A DNA stretch of 64,000 nt from Dactylosporangium roseum (lineage in GTDB: Bacteria > Actinomycetota > Actinomycetes > Mycobacteriales > Micromonosporaceae), in contig NZ_CP073721.1 of NCBI RefSeq assembly GCF_025264685.1, positions 2,099,001 through 2,163,000 on the forward strand. The letters run 5' to 3'. Numbering within the stretch: position 1 is the first letter of the stretch; each line of letters starts with the position of its first letter. Below are positions 33,028-44,813 of this stretch, piece after piece. The translations under genes were made by a program, and so were the position numbers. The notes under the pieces are model-generated. The model was given only the letters and a program-made list of their open reading frames with translations, searched no databases and was not told the origin of the DNA.

Positions 33028-33856
33028 ACGCTTCACCGCGCCGGTCGGCTTCGTCTTCGGCGGCGGCGGTGTGCTCGGCGCCTACGAGGTGGGGATGGTC
33101 CGCGCACTCCTGCACGCCGGCATCCGCCCGGACCTCGTTGTCGGGACCTCCATCGGCGCGTTCAACGGCGCGGCGGTCGCCGCGGCGCCGACCGAGGAGG
33201 TCGCCGACCGGCTCATCGACCTGTGGGCGTCGGACGAGGCCCGCACCGTCTACGGCGACTCGCTGCCCCGCCAGCTCGGCCGCTTCGCCCGCCGGACCCA
33301 CCTGCACTCGCCCGCGCCCCTGCGCCGGCTGCTGGAGCGGGAGCTCGGCGCCGACACCGCGTTCGAGGACCTGCCGGTGCCGTTCCAGTGCTGCGCCGCC
33401 AGCATCGAGCGGGCCGCCGAGCACTGGTTCTCGTCCGGCCCGCTGGTCGAGGCGGTGCTCGCGTCCTCGGCGGTGCCGGGGCTGCTGCCGCCCGTACACC
33501 TCGGGGAGGAGCACTTCATCGACGGTGGCATCGTCAACTCCGTGCCGGTCGGGCGGGCCGTCGCGCTCGGCGCGCAGACGGTCTTCGTCATGCAGGTCGG
33601 CCGGATCGAGCGGCCCTTGCGCCCGCCGCGCCGCCCGTGGGAGGTTGCCCAGGTGGCGTTCGAGGTGGCCCGGCGGCACCGGTTCGCGCGGGAGCTCCAG
33701 GAGGCGCCGCCCGAGGTGCGGGTCCACGTCCTGCCCACCGGCGGCGGCTCGGCCCGCGACGACTCCCCGCTGTCATACCGCAACGTCGCGCTCGCCCGAG
33801 CCCGCATCGACCGCGCGTACAGCGCCACTTGTGCCTATCTGGAAGCCTTGGAGTAG
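33020..33856 (+). CDS. Patatin-like phospholipase
   Basis: A 278-aa patatin-family lipid acyl hydrolase with the oxyanion loop GGGGVLGAYEVG at 14-25, nucleophile Ser44 in GTSIG (42-46) and the catalytic Asp in FIDGGIVNSVP. No signal peptide or membrane helix is seen. It overlaps the upstream kinase gene by 8 nt and shares TAGTG with the downstream acyltransferase, so the three are co-translated. A hydrolase beside an acyltransferase suggests phospholipid acyl-chain remodelling, possibly under the kinase. Confidence 0.9.
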   Translation: MPERFTAPVGFVFGGGGVLGAYEVGMVRALLHAGIRPDLVVGTSIGAFNGAAVAAAPTEEVADRLIDLWASDEARTVYGDSLPRQLGRFARRTHLHSPAPLRRLLERELGADTAFEDLPVPFQCCAASIERAAEHWFSSGPLVEAVLASSAVPGLLPPVHLGEEHFIDGGIVNSVPVGRAVALGAQTVFVMQVGRIERPLRPPRRPWEVAQVAFEVARRHRFARELQEAPPEVRVHVLPTGGGSARDDSPLSYRNVALARARIDRAYSATCAYLEALE

Positions 33857-34857
33857 TGCCACCCCGCTGGTTCCGCCGCATCGTGCTCGCCCCTGTCGCG
33901 CTGGCGATCATCAGCGCGGTGCTGGTCACCATGCCGGTGTGGCTGCTCCTCGCGGGCGCCTTCGGCCCGCTCGGCTCCGGCCGGATGCGGGCGCTGCGGG
34001 TCTCCTGGATGGTCGCGGTCTACCTGTTCCTCGAGGTCGTCGCGCTGCTCGTGCTCTTCGGCCTGTGGGTCGGCAGCGGCTGCGGCTGGCGCCTGCGCGG
34101 CCCCCGGTTCCAGCGCGCCCACTACGTGCTGACCGGCAAATTCCTGCGGATCCTGTACGCGCAGGCGCGCTGGTCGCTCGGCGTGAAGGTGGCCGTCGTC
34201 GGTGCCGACCCCGACGTCGCCGCACCCGGCCGGCCGGAGCTGGTGTTCTGCCGGCACGCCGGCCCGGGCGACTCGTTCCTGCTGGTCCACGCGCTCGTCA
34301 ACTGGTTCGACCGGGAGCCGCGGATCGTGCTCAAGGCCGGCCTGCAATGGGACCCGGTCATCGACGTGATGCTTAACCGGCTGCCGAACCACTTCGTCAC
34401 CGTCTCGGCCGACGCCGAGTCCATGATCGGCCGGCTCGCGACCGGGCTGGACCACAACGACGTCCTCGTGCTGTTCCCCGAGGGCGGCAACTTCACCCCG
34501 AGCCGCCGGGAGAAGGCCATCCAGCGGCTGCGCGACCTCGGCCTGCACACGATGGCCGAGCGGGCGGAGCGGATGCGGCACGTGCTCGCCCCGCGCCCCG
34601 GCGGCACCCTCGCCGCCCTCGACGCGGCGCCGGAGGCGGGCGTGATCTGGGTCGCGCACACCGGCCTCGACAGGCTGCTCTCCGTCGCGGACGTGTGGCG
34701 GCACCTGCCCCTCGACCTGACGATCACCATGCGCTGGTGGTCGGTGGACGCCGAGGAAGTCCCCACCGGGCAGGAGGAGCGGGTCGACTGGCTCTACGAG
34801 TGGTGGGCCAGGATCGACGCCTGGATCGACCGCCACGGGCCCGGCTCGGGTTCCTGA
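33856..34857 (+). CDS. PlsC-like acyltransferase, membrane protein
   Basis: A 333-aa protein with two N-terminal hydrophobic helices (APVALAIISAVLVTMPVWLL; MVAVYLFLEVVALLVLFGLW) followed by an acyltransferase domain. The HX4D motif appears as HAGPGD, and the third family motif as LFPEGGNFTPSRRE. It should transfer acyl groups to a lysophospholipid or glycerophosphate at the membrane. The GTG start overlaps the patatin stop by 1 nt. It is longer than typical PlsC (about 240 aa) because of the N-terminal helices. Confidence 0.86.
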   Translation: MPPRWFRRIVLAPVALAIISAVLVTMPVWLLLAGAFGPLGSGRMRALRVSWMVAVYLFLEVVALLVLFGLWVGSGCGWRLRGPRFQRAHYVLTGKFLRILYAQARWSLGVKVAVVGADPDVAAPGRPELVFCRHAGPGDSFLLVHALVNWFDREPRIVLKAGLQWDPVIDVMLNRLPNHFVTVSADAESMIGRLATGLDHNDVLVLFPEGGNFTPSRREKAIQRLRDLGLHTMAERAERMRHVLAPRPGGTLAALDAAPEAGVIWVAHTGLDRLLSVADVWRHLPLDLTITMRWWSVDAEEVPTGQEERVDWLYEWWARIDAWIDRHGPGSGS

Positions 34858-34880
34858 GCGCCCTCGTGGAGAATGGCCCG

Positions 34881-35777
34881 ATGCGATTCGGGCTGCTGGG
34901 CACGGGACACTGGGCGCGGGTGACACAGGCGGCGGCGCTGGCCGCGCACCCCTCCGCGACACTCGTCGGTGTCTGGGGCCGCGACCCCGCCAAGGCGGCG
35001 ACGCTCGCCGGTGACTTCGGCGCGGCGGCCTTCGACGACGTCGACGCGCTCCTCGCCGAGGTCGACGCCGTCGCGATCGCGCTGCCGCCCGACGTGCAGG
35101 CCGAGCTCGCGATCCGCGCCGCCCGCGCCGGCCGGCACCTGCTGCTCGACAAGCCGCTCGCGCTGACGGCCGAGGCGGCCGACGCGATCGTCGCCGCCGC
35201 GCGCGAGGCCGGCGTCGCGTCCGTGGTGTTCCTCACCAACCGGTTCGTCCCCGCCGTCGAGGCGTTCCTGCGGGACAACGCGGTCGTCGGCGGCTGGTAT
35301 GCGGCCCACGGCACGATGTACACGTCCATCTTCCGGCCGGACAACCCCTACGCCGGCTCGGTCTGGCGCAAGGAGCACGGCGGCCTGTGGGACCTCGGCC
35401 CGCACGCCCTCTCGGTGGTGCTGCCGCTGCTCGGCCCGGTGGTCGAGCTGTCCGCCGCCGAGGGCTCTCGCGACACCGTCCACCTCCTGCTGCGCCACGA
35501 GGGCGGCGCCGCCAGCACGCTGTCGCTGACGCTCGACGCCGCGCCCGACGCCACCGCCTTCGGCTTCTCGTACTTCGGCGAGCACGGCGCGACCACCCTC
35601 CCGGGCTGGGGCGAGGCCACCGCTGTCGACGCCTTCACCAATGCGACGACGGCCCTGATCGAGTCGGCGGCGTCCGGCACGCCGCACGCCTGCGACGCGA
35701 CGTTCGGCGCCGACGTCGTCCGCATCCTGGCCGCGGCCGGCCAGGCGCGCCGAACCGCGACCATCGTCGCCCCGTGA
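34881..35777 (+). CDS. Gfo/Idh/MocA-family oxidoreductase
   Basis: A 298-aa NAD(P)-dependent sugar or cyclitol dehydrogenase. The N-terminal Rossmann motif is GLLGTGHWARVT (residues 4-15). The conserved EKP motif appears as DKPLAL, with Asp replacing Glu, after HLLL. The C-terminal beta-sheet half contains GGLWDLGPHALSVVLPLLG with the conserved Asp/His pair. A GGAGA ribosome-binding site precedes the ATG. It lies 23 bp after the acyltransferase, so co-transcription is possible, but no shared pathway is evident. Confidence 0.87.
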   Translation: MRFGLLGTGHWARVTQAAALAAHPSATLVGVWGRDPAKAATLAGDFGAAAFDDVDALLAEVDAVAIALPPDVQAELAIRAARAGRHLLLDKPLALTAEAADAIVAAAREAGVASVVFLTNRFVPAVEAFLRDNAVVGGWYAAHGTMYTSIFRPDNPYAGSVWRKEHGGLWDLGPHALSVVLPLLGPVVELSAAEGSRDTVHLLLRHEGGAASTLSLTLDAAPDATAFGFSYFGEHGATTLPGWGEATAVDAFTNATTALIESAASGTPHACDATFGADVVRILAAAGQARRTATIVAP

Positions 35778-35795
35778 GCGCACCGCCGGGGACGC

Positions 35796-39494
<3,699 letters not shown>

Positions 39495-39640
39495 GGTTAC
39501 AGGATGCGGCGGATCGGTTCGGACCCGAATCGGTTGCGGTACTCAACTCTGCCTGAGTACCCGGTCGAGGAGCCCTCCGCCGGGCCTCTCACCGATGCCT
39601 TTCGTGTCTTCCTGTACCTGCTCTCCCGCGTCATGCTGGC

Positions 39641-39943
39641 GTGATGCGGTTGCTCACCGAGGCCGAGTACCGAGCGACGATGGAGCCCGAACCGATACGG
39701 ATCGGTCCGGAGGACGCGCCACCCTTCGATTTCTGGCCCTACTTCGACGAGATTCCCGAGGCGCATCTCGCCGGCCACGACTTCTCCGAAGGCAGCGTCA
39801 CCTACGCGTGGCACATGGTGGAAGGGAACCTTCAGCATGTGCTGGTCAATTGTGAGGCACCCAACGTGTTCCTCGTCCTGATCTTGGATCTCGCCACCGA
39901 GACCGTGCTGGGTCACTATCTGCTCGACATCTACGGCGTCTGA
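39641..39943 (+). CDS. Small acidic hypothetical protein
   Basis: A 100-aa protein (MMRLLTEAEYRATMEPEPIR at the start, ETVLGHYLLDIYGV at the end). The composition is acidic and rich in aromatics, with an amphipathic strand pattern; no signal peptide, membrane helix or known motif is seen. Translation may start at the GTG or the next codon, ATG; neither has a clear ribosome-binding site. Its lower GC and normal amino-acid balance suggest a real gene rather than a shadow. It converges on the response regulator with a 3-bp gap. I do not recognise the family. Confidence 0.6.
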   Translation: MMRLLTEAEYRATMEPEPIRIGPEDAPPFDFWPYFDEIPEAHLAGHDFSEGSVTYAWHMVEGNLQHVLVNCEAPNVFLVLILDLATETVLGHYLLDIYGV

Positions 39944-39946
39944 CGG

Positions 39947-40606
39947 CTACTCGTCGAGCCCGCGCTCGATCGCGTAGCGCACCAGGTCGACCCGGCTGTG
40001 CAACTGCAGTTTTCCGAGCGTGTTCTGCACATGGTTCTGCACCGTTCGATGCGACAGTACGAGCCGTTCCGCGATCTCCCTGTATGTGAGCCCCTTGGCG
40101 ACGAGCCGCAGCACCTCGGTCTCCCGCTCGGTCAACCGCGGCGCGTCGGGATCCTCGGCGCGGGTGACGCTCGCCAACCGCCGGAACTCCCCGAGCACGA
40201 GCCCCGCCAGCCCCGGCGTGAACACCGGATCCCCGTCGGCGGTCCGCCGGACGGCGGCGAGAAACTCTTCCCGGGCGGCAGACTTCACAAGGTATCCGGT
40301 GGCGCCGGCTTTGACGGCATCGAGCACGTCCTGCTGTTCTCCGCTGGCCGACAGCATGAGGATGCGCGCGTCGGGGCACGACGCGAGGACCCCTTGGATG
40401 ACCTCGACGCCGGACCGGTCCGGCAGTTGCAGATCGAGCACGACGACCTGCGGCCGCACCGAGGCCGCGATCCGCACCGCCTGGGCACCTTCTCCAACGG
40501 CCGCGACGACCTCGTATCCCGCTTCGGCAAGATCCCGGGCGACCCCGTCCCGCCACATGGGATGATCGTCGACGACCATGACGCGCAACTTCACCCCGTC
40601 GTCCAC
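39947..40606 (-). CDS. NarL/FixJ-family response regulator
   Basis: A 219-aa two-component regulator. The receiver domain has the acidic pocket VVDDHP, phospho-acceptor Asp58 in VVVLDLQLPD, the Ser of LMLSAS and Lys in GYLVKSAA. The C-terminal LuxR helix-turn-helix is LTERETEVLRLVAKGLTYRE followed by LSHRTVQNHVQNTLGKLQ. I chose the GTG at 40606; an alternative GTG four codons downstream (VKLRVMVV) is possible. The cognate kinase is almost certainly the sensor upstream at 41041-42255, but about 430 bp of palindromic repeats intervene, unusual for such a pair. Confidence 0.92.
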   Translation of the reverse strand: MDDGVKLRVMVVDDHPMWRDGVARDLAEAGYEVVAAVGEGAQAVRIAASVRPQVVVLDLQLPDRSGVEVIQGVLASCPDARILMLSASGEQQDVLDAVKAGATGYLVKSAAREEFLAAVRRTADGDPVFTPGLAGLVLGEFRRLASVTRAEDPDAPRLTERETEVLRLVAKGLTYREIAERLVLSHRTVQNHVQNTLGKLQLHSRVDLVRYAIERGLDE

Positions 40607-40671
40607 CCCTGCACCATATAGTCGCGGGCCCCTGCGGGACCTCTGCCGTTCCCGGGGTCTTCCATGATCGT

Positions 40672-41017
40672 GCAAGGCCGCGAAGTTCAGCCGTGCGGTC
40701 GTCTGTCAACTCCGGTATCGCGCTACGGATGGTGACGCACAGTCGTGCGGGCGGGTGTCTGTCGCTCATGATCGCCGCTGGCCCCGGGACAGCGCGTTCC
40801 GGGCCGGGCGACTCCATGCTGGCCCCGGGACGGCGCGTTCCGGGCCGGGCGACTTCACAGATCATGGGAAAGATGTGGCTATCGGGGCAGCCAGATCTTT
40901 CCCATGATCATGGAGTCGAGCTGAACTTCGCGGCCTTGCCTGATCGTGGAGCGTTTGACGACGGCGAGGTCGACCCGGGGCCGGTGCGTCCAGAGAAACA
41001 CATTCGCTCCACGATCA
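40672..41017. repeat. P2 copy D with three nested inverted repeats
   Basis: The P2 homology covers about 40677-40875 and contains an internal direct duplication of CTGGCCCCGGGACRGCGCGT and the following CCGGGCGACT. Exact 20-bp inverted repeats GCAAGGCCGCGAAGTTCAGC (40672-40691, complement at 40920-40939) bracket it. A 20-bp hairpin with one mismatch and an 8-nt loop sits at 40861-40908. A third 13-bp inverted repeat (TGATCGTGGAGCG) pairs 40941-40953 with 41005-41017. The whole tract lies between the sensor kinase stop and the response-regulator start. Confidence 0.9.
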
Positions 41018-41040
41018 TGAAACTCCAGCCCGGCCGGCGG

Positions 41041-42255
41041 TCAGCGGGGGACGTGCAGTTCGACTTCCGTGCCCGAGCCCGGGACCGAGGTGACCGTCAC
41101 CGTGCCGCCCAGGTCTCGGACCCGGCCGCGGATCGACTGGGCCACGCCGAGCCGGCCGGCCCGTTCGGCCTCGGCCAGCCGGCCGTCCGGGATGCCCGCG
41201 CCGTTGTCGCGGATGGAGACCGTGACGCCGTCCGGGAGCTCCTCCAGCAGGAGCCACGTCTTCGCACCCGGCCCGGCGTGGTGGCGCACGTTGTCGACCG
41301 CGGCACCCACCGCCGCCGCGACCTCCGCCGCCACCGCGGCCGGCAGGAGCACCGGCGTCGCCGGCGCCGCGATCGTCACGCCCGACGCCGCGTGCCCGTC
41401 GAGCAGACCCCGGAGATCAACGCGGCCGTCGACCCGGCGGCTGTCCGGGTCTCTGTCCGGGTGTCTGCCCGGGCCGTTGCCCGTCCCCGGAGCCTGCGAC
41501 CGGACGGCCCCGGCAACGGCCACCGCCGCCGGGGGAGCGCTCGACGTCACCAGTGCCCGCAGGGTCGCCTCCTGCTCGCCGGCCAGACGTCCCAGCTCGG
41601 CCGCCTCGCCGCCGAGCTCGGCGCCGCGCCGTTGCACCAGGGCCAGGACCTGGAGGACCGAGTCGTGGATCCCTCGGGCGAGCCGCTCCCGCTCCCGGGT
41701 CGCCGCCTCCAGCTCGACCGCCCGCTGCAGGCGTGCCTCGGCGTCGATCGCCAGCCGGGCGATGTGCCCGACGCCGATGCCCGCCAGGAGCATCAGCACC
41801 GGGCCGTTGGCCGTGGACTGGCTGAACCCGTCGCGCACCACCGCGTCGGCGCCGCTCATGAGGACCGCGGCGATCGCGCCGCGCCGCCGGCCGCCGGAGA
41901 TCGCCCACGCCACGACCGGGCTGGCGACCCAGGCCATCGGCAGCGTCGGCGCGCCCACGCCGAGCCCTTCCGGATCGACGATCCAGCGTGTCGCCAGCAG
42001 GCAGGCGGCGGTGACCGCCAGGTCGGCGGTGAGCAGGGGCCAGCCGCGGCGCTCCGGCTGTGCGTACGCGAGCGTGCTCACCGCCGTCCAGGCGGCCATC
42101 CCGCCGATGATCACCCAGCCGCCCGGAGGCCAGTGGTACTCCCGGAAGTTGTTCACCATCAGCACCGCCGCATATCCCAACGCGGCGATGCGGAAGACGG
42201 CGAGCGCCCGCCACAGCGGACCCTCCAGGCCGGACACCGGCCCCCCGCGGGCCAC
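41041..42255 (-). CDS. Two-component sensor histidine kinase (HisKA_3 type)
   Basis: A 404-aa membrane kinase. Five to six hydrophobic helices in the first 190 residues form the sensor. The phospho-acceptor helix carries LARGIHDSVLQVLALVQRRG, typical of NarL-partner kinases. A variable low-complexity insert (about 260-290) is followed by the ATPase domain with VGAAVDNVRHHA (N box) and IRDNGAGIPDGRLAEAERAG (G1). The GTG start lies 2 nt after the ung stop, so it is probably co-transcribed with ung. Its regulator is encoded downstream beyond a palindrome-rich gap. The signal is unknown. Confidence 0.87.
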   Translation of the reverse strand: MARGGPVSGLEGPLWRALAVFRIAALGYAAVLMVNNFREYHWPPGGWVIIGGMAAWTAVSTLAYAQPERRGWPLLTADLAVTAACLLATRWIVDPEGLGVGAPTLPMAWVASPVVAWAISGGRRRGAIAAVLMSGADAVVRDGFSQSTANGPVLMLLAGIGVGHIARLAIDAEARLQRAVELEAATRERERLARGIHDSVLQVLALVQRRGAELGGEAAELGRLAGEQEATLRALVTSSAPPAAVAVAGAVRSQAPGTGNGPGRHPDRDPDSRRVDGRVDLRGLLDGHAASGVTIAAPATPVLLPAAVAAEVAAAVGAAVDNVRHHAGPGAKTWLLLEELPDGVTVSIRDNGAGIPDGRLAEAERAGRLGVAQSIRGRVRDLGGTVTVTSVPGSGTEVELHVPR

Positions 42256-42257
42256 GG

Positions 42258-42932
42258 TCAGACCCAGCGCACCGGCGGCAGGCCGGCCTCTTCGAGCGCG
42301 GCGTTGACCTTGCTGAAGGGCCGCGAGCCGAGGAAACCGGCCGGGTTCATCGGGCTGGGGTGCCCGGCCTCGATGACCCTGTGCCGCGGGTTGGTGACGA
42401 GCACCGCCTTCTTGCGGGCGTAGCCGCCCCACAGCACGAACACGACCCGCCGCTCGAACGCGTTGAGCGCGCGGATCGCCGCGTCGGTGAAGTGCTCCCA
42501 GCCCTGGTTGGCGTGGGAGGCGGCCTTGCCGGCGCGGACGGTGAGGACCGCGTTGAGCAGCAGGACACCGTCGGCGGCCCACGGGGTCAGGTCGCCGTTG
42601 GACGGCGGGGTCACGCCCAGGTCGTCGCGCAGCTCCTTGTAGACGTTGCGCAGCGACGGCGGGACCGGCACGCCGGGGCGGACCGAGAAGCTCAGGCCGT
42701 GCGCCTGGCCCGCCTTGAAATACGGGTCCTGGCCCAGGATGAGCACCCGTGCCTGCTCCGGCGAGCACAGCCGGAACGCGGTGAACAGGTCCGGCAGCGG
42801 CGGGTAGACCGGACCGGCCTCGTATTCGGCGGCCACGAACGTCTCCAGCCGACGCACCACCTCGAGGTCGAGATGCGGCTTCATCACGTCCCGCCATGCG
42901 GCGGGGAGGAGCTCCAGCAGATCCAACGACAT
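42258..42932 (-). CDS. ung: Uracil-DNA glycosylase, family 1
   Basis: A 224-aa enzyme that removes uracil from DNA at the start of base excision repair. The water-activating motif is GQDPYFKAGQAHGLSFSV; the usual His of GQDPYH is Phe here, while the catalytic Asp is kept. The DNA-intercalation loop is GHPSPMNPAGFLGSRPFSKV and the uracil-binding part LLLNAVLTVRAG. The length is normal. A sensor kinase gene starts 2 nt after the stop, an odd partner that may only share the promoter. Confidence 0.94.
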   Translation of the reverse strand: MSLDLLELLPAAWRDVMKPHLDLEVVRRLETFVAAEYEAGPVYPPLPDLFTAFRLCSPEQARVLILGQDPYFKAGQAHGLSFSVRPGVPVPPSLRNVYKELRDDLGVTPPSNGDLTPWAADGVLLLNAVLTVRAGKAASHANQGWEHFTDAAIRALNAFERRVVFVLWGGYARKKAVLVTNPRHRVIEAGHPSPMNPAGFLGSRPFSKVNAALEEAGLPPVRWV

Positions 42933-43058
42933 GCCCGGCACTCTACGAAACAGGTACGACAAATTCCGCCCGGGCAACGTGCGAAGCGCGGCGGACGACA
43001 TCGAAGTGCTGCTCCGCGCTGCCCTGGACGCGGGTTCGACGGCTTCCCGCCCGTCCGG

Positions 43059-43325
43059 ATGCCCGGCCGGGACGTCGTCTACACACCAACGAGCGGCCCG
43101 CCACCGCGAGGCGAGCGGGAAGCGGTGGTGGAGCGGGCGCTCGCCGCGGGCGCCGACGACATGGCGCTGCTGGCTGCTGCCGGCGAGGTCGTCACGAACG
43201 CCGTCCAGTACACCGCCGGCGCCGTGCGCGGACGGGGCGAGGTCCGCCGACGCGAGCGAGCGCCGCCGGAAAGATCGGCTGGTTCGAGTTTCCCGCTGGC
43301 ATGTGGCAGAGGTCGTACTGGCTGA
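43059..43325 (+). pseudogene. Remnant of an anti-sigma/HATPase_c_2-type gene
   Basis: One frame reads MPGRDVVYTPTSGPPPRGER, then EAVVERALAAGADDMALLAA and AGEVVTNAVQYTAG. The last segment matches the N-box region of actinobacterial anti-sigma-factor kinases (LVSELVTNAV type). Coding character is lost soon after AGAVRG, where the frame continues as Arg/Ser-rich sequence, and the G boxes are missing. I read it as a decayed fragment; a short functional protein cannot be excluded. Nothing else is seen between 42933 and 43385. Confidence 0.45.
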
Positions 43326-43385
43326 GGCGCGCAGTTCTGGATGAATCCGACCACATCGGTCCGACGAACCCGGGAGACTGGACGG

Positions 43386-44813
43386 GTGACGCAGGTTGGA
43401 CCGGTGGGAGGCGGCGGCGAACCGCTGACGGTGCTGTGGGCCTGGCGGCAGGCACAGTTGGAGCAGGGCGGCCAGGACCGGCAGACACCCGCCGACCAGC
43501 GCCGGCGGCGGCGTCGACAAGATCGTCCGACGGACAGTCTGACACAGGACGGCCCGGTCGACGGCCCGAAACAGGGTGATCAGGGCTATCTGCCCCAGCT
43601 CCAGTCGCGGCTGCGGCAGTCACTGGGGCGGGGCGGCCCGAGCGCGATCCGGCGTGTCGTGCGGCGGCTCGCCGACGTGCCGGCCGAGCAGCGCACCGTC
43701 CTGCACAGCGCGTTCGCGCACGACCCGGAGGCGGCCGAGCGCGGGTTCGCCTGGATGCTGGAGCACTTCGACCAGCCGAACGCGGTCGTCCCGGCCCTGG
43801 CTCAGATCGGACCGGCGATCGAGGCGCTGACCGGCCCGCACGGCCGGCAGTTCGACCTGTTCGGCCAGGCGCTGCTGGACGCGGTCCGGGAGACGGTCGG
43901 CGCCGCGGGGGCCGGTGCCGACGGTGCCGGCGAGGGCAGTGAGACAGACGGTGCGACAGTCGGCGAGACCGACGGTGCGGCGGGCACGGCGGCCTGGTCC
44001 GACGAGGACGCCGACGCCTGGCGCGACGGCTGGCGGTTCGCGGTCGACTGGCTGCGTCAGGGCACCCAGTTGACGCACGGGGAGGCCCCGTTCTGGACCG
44101 GCACCGTCCTCGCCCACGACCGCCGCCGCGACGACGTCGCCGTGCTGACCGTCGCCACCGACCTGCCGTACCCGTTCCGTGCCGGCCAGCGCGCGATCAT
44201 CGAGTGCCACCGGGTGCCCGGCGCCTGGCGGGCCTGCTGGATCGGCGAGCCGCCCGCCGGGGACAACCACATCGAGATCCACGTCCAGGCCGTGCCGGGC
44301 GACGAGGCGACCGGTTCCCTCGTCCGGGAGACGCACGTCGGCGATCCCGTGCGGCTGCACCGGGCCGAGGGCGACTTCGTGATCGAGGACGGCTCGGCGG
44401 GCGCGGTGCTCGTCGTCGCCGAGGACGTCCACGTCACCCCGATCAAGGCGCTGCTGTCGGAGCTCGCCGATCGGGGCGACGATCGCGTCGTGCACATCTT
44501 CTGGGGCGTCTCGACCCGCGACGACCTCTACGACCTGGAGGCCCTGCGCGAGCATGCCGCCCGCTGCGCCCACGCGACGGTGCACCCGGTCGTCGCGAGG
44601 GGCCCCGCCCACCCGTACCTCAGCGGCTCCTTCCCGCAGGTGGTCGTCGACTTCGGCGAGTGGACCTCGCACGATGTGTACCTCAGCGGCACACCCCTCG
44701 CGGTCGGCGTCATGCGCAACATGCTGATCGAGCGGCGGGTCGCGCCGGACCGGATCCACGCCGTCACGCTGACCCCGTTCAGCGCTGACGCCACGACGTC
44801 AGGGTCGCGGTGA
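43386..44813 (+). CDS. Flavohaemoglobin-like protein with degenerate cofactor motifs
   Basis: A 475-aa protein with the order globin, FAD domain, NAD(P) domain. The N-terminal 60 residues are Gln/Arg-rich and probably disordered. The globin-like part runs from GPSAIRRVVRRLADVPAEQR to about AWRDGWRFAVDWLRQG, with acidic low-complexity sequence inserted in it. The reductase part begins FWTGTVLAHDRRRDDVAVLT. The FAD motif RxYS is replaced by WRACWIGEPP, and the GGxGxTP NAD(P) motif by AEDVHVTPIKALL. It may bind cofactors weakly or serve as a sensor rather than a nitric-oxide dioxygenase. The 3' end overlaps the convergent sortase gene by 35 bp. Confidence 0.7.
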   Translation: MTQVGPVGGGGEPLTVLWAWRQAQLEQGGQDRQTPADQRRRRRRQDRPTDSLTQDGPVDGPKQGDQGYLPQLQSRLRQSLGRGGPSAIRRVVRRLADVPAEQRTVLHSAFAHDPEAAERGFAWMLEHFDQPNAVVPALAQIGPAIEALTGPHGRQFDLFGQALLDAVRETVGAAGAGADGAGEGSETDGATVGETDGAAGTAAWSDEDADAWRDGWRFAVDWLRQGTQLTHGEAPFWTGTVLAHDRRRDDVAVLTVATDLPYPFRAGQRAIIECHRVPGAWRACWIGEPPAGDNHIEIHVQAVPGDEATGSLVRETHVGDPVRLHRAEGDFVIEDGSAGAVLVVAEDVHVTPIKALLSELADRGDDRVVHIFWGVSTRDDLYDLEALREHAARCAHATVHPVVARGPAHPYLSGSFPQVVVDFGEWTSHDVYLSGTPLAVGVMRNMLIERRVAPDRIHAVTLTPFSADATTSGSR

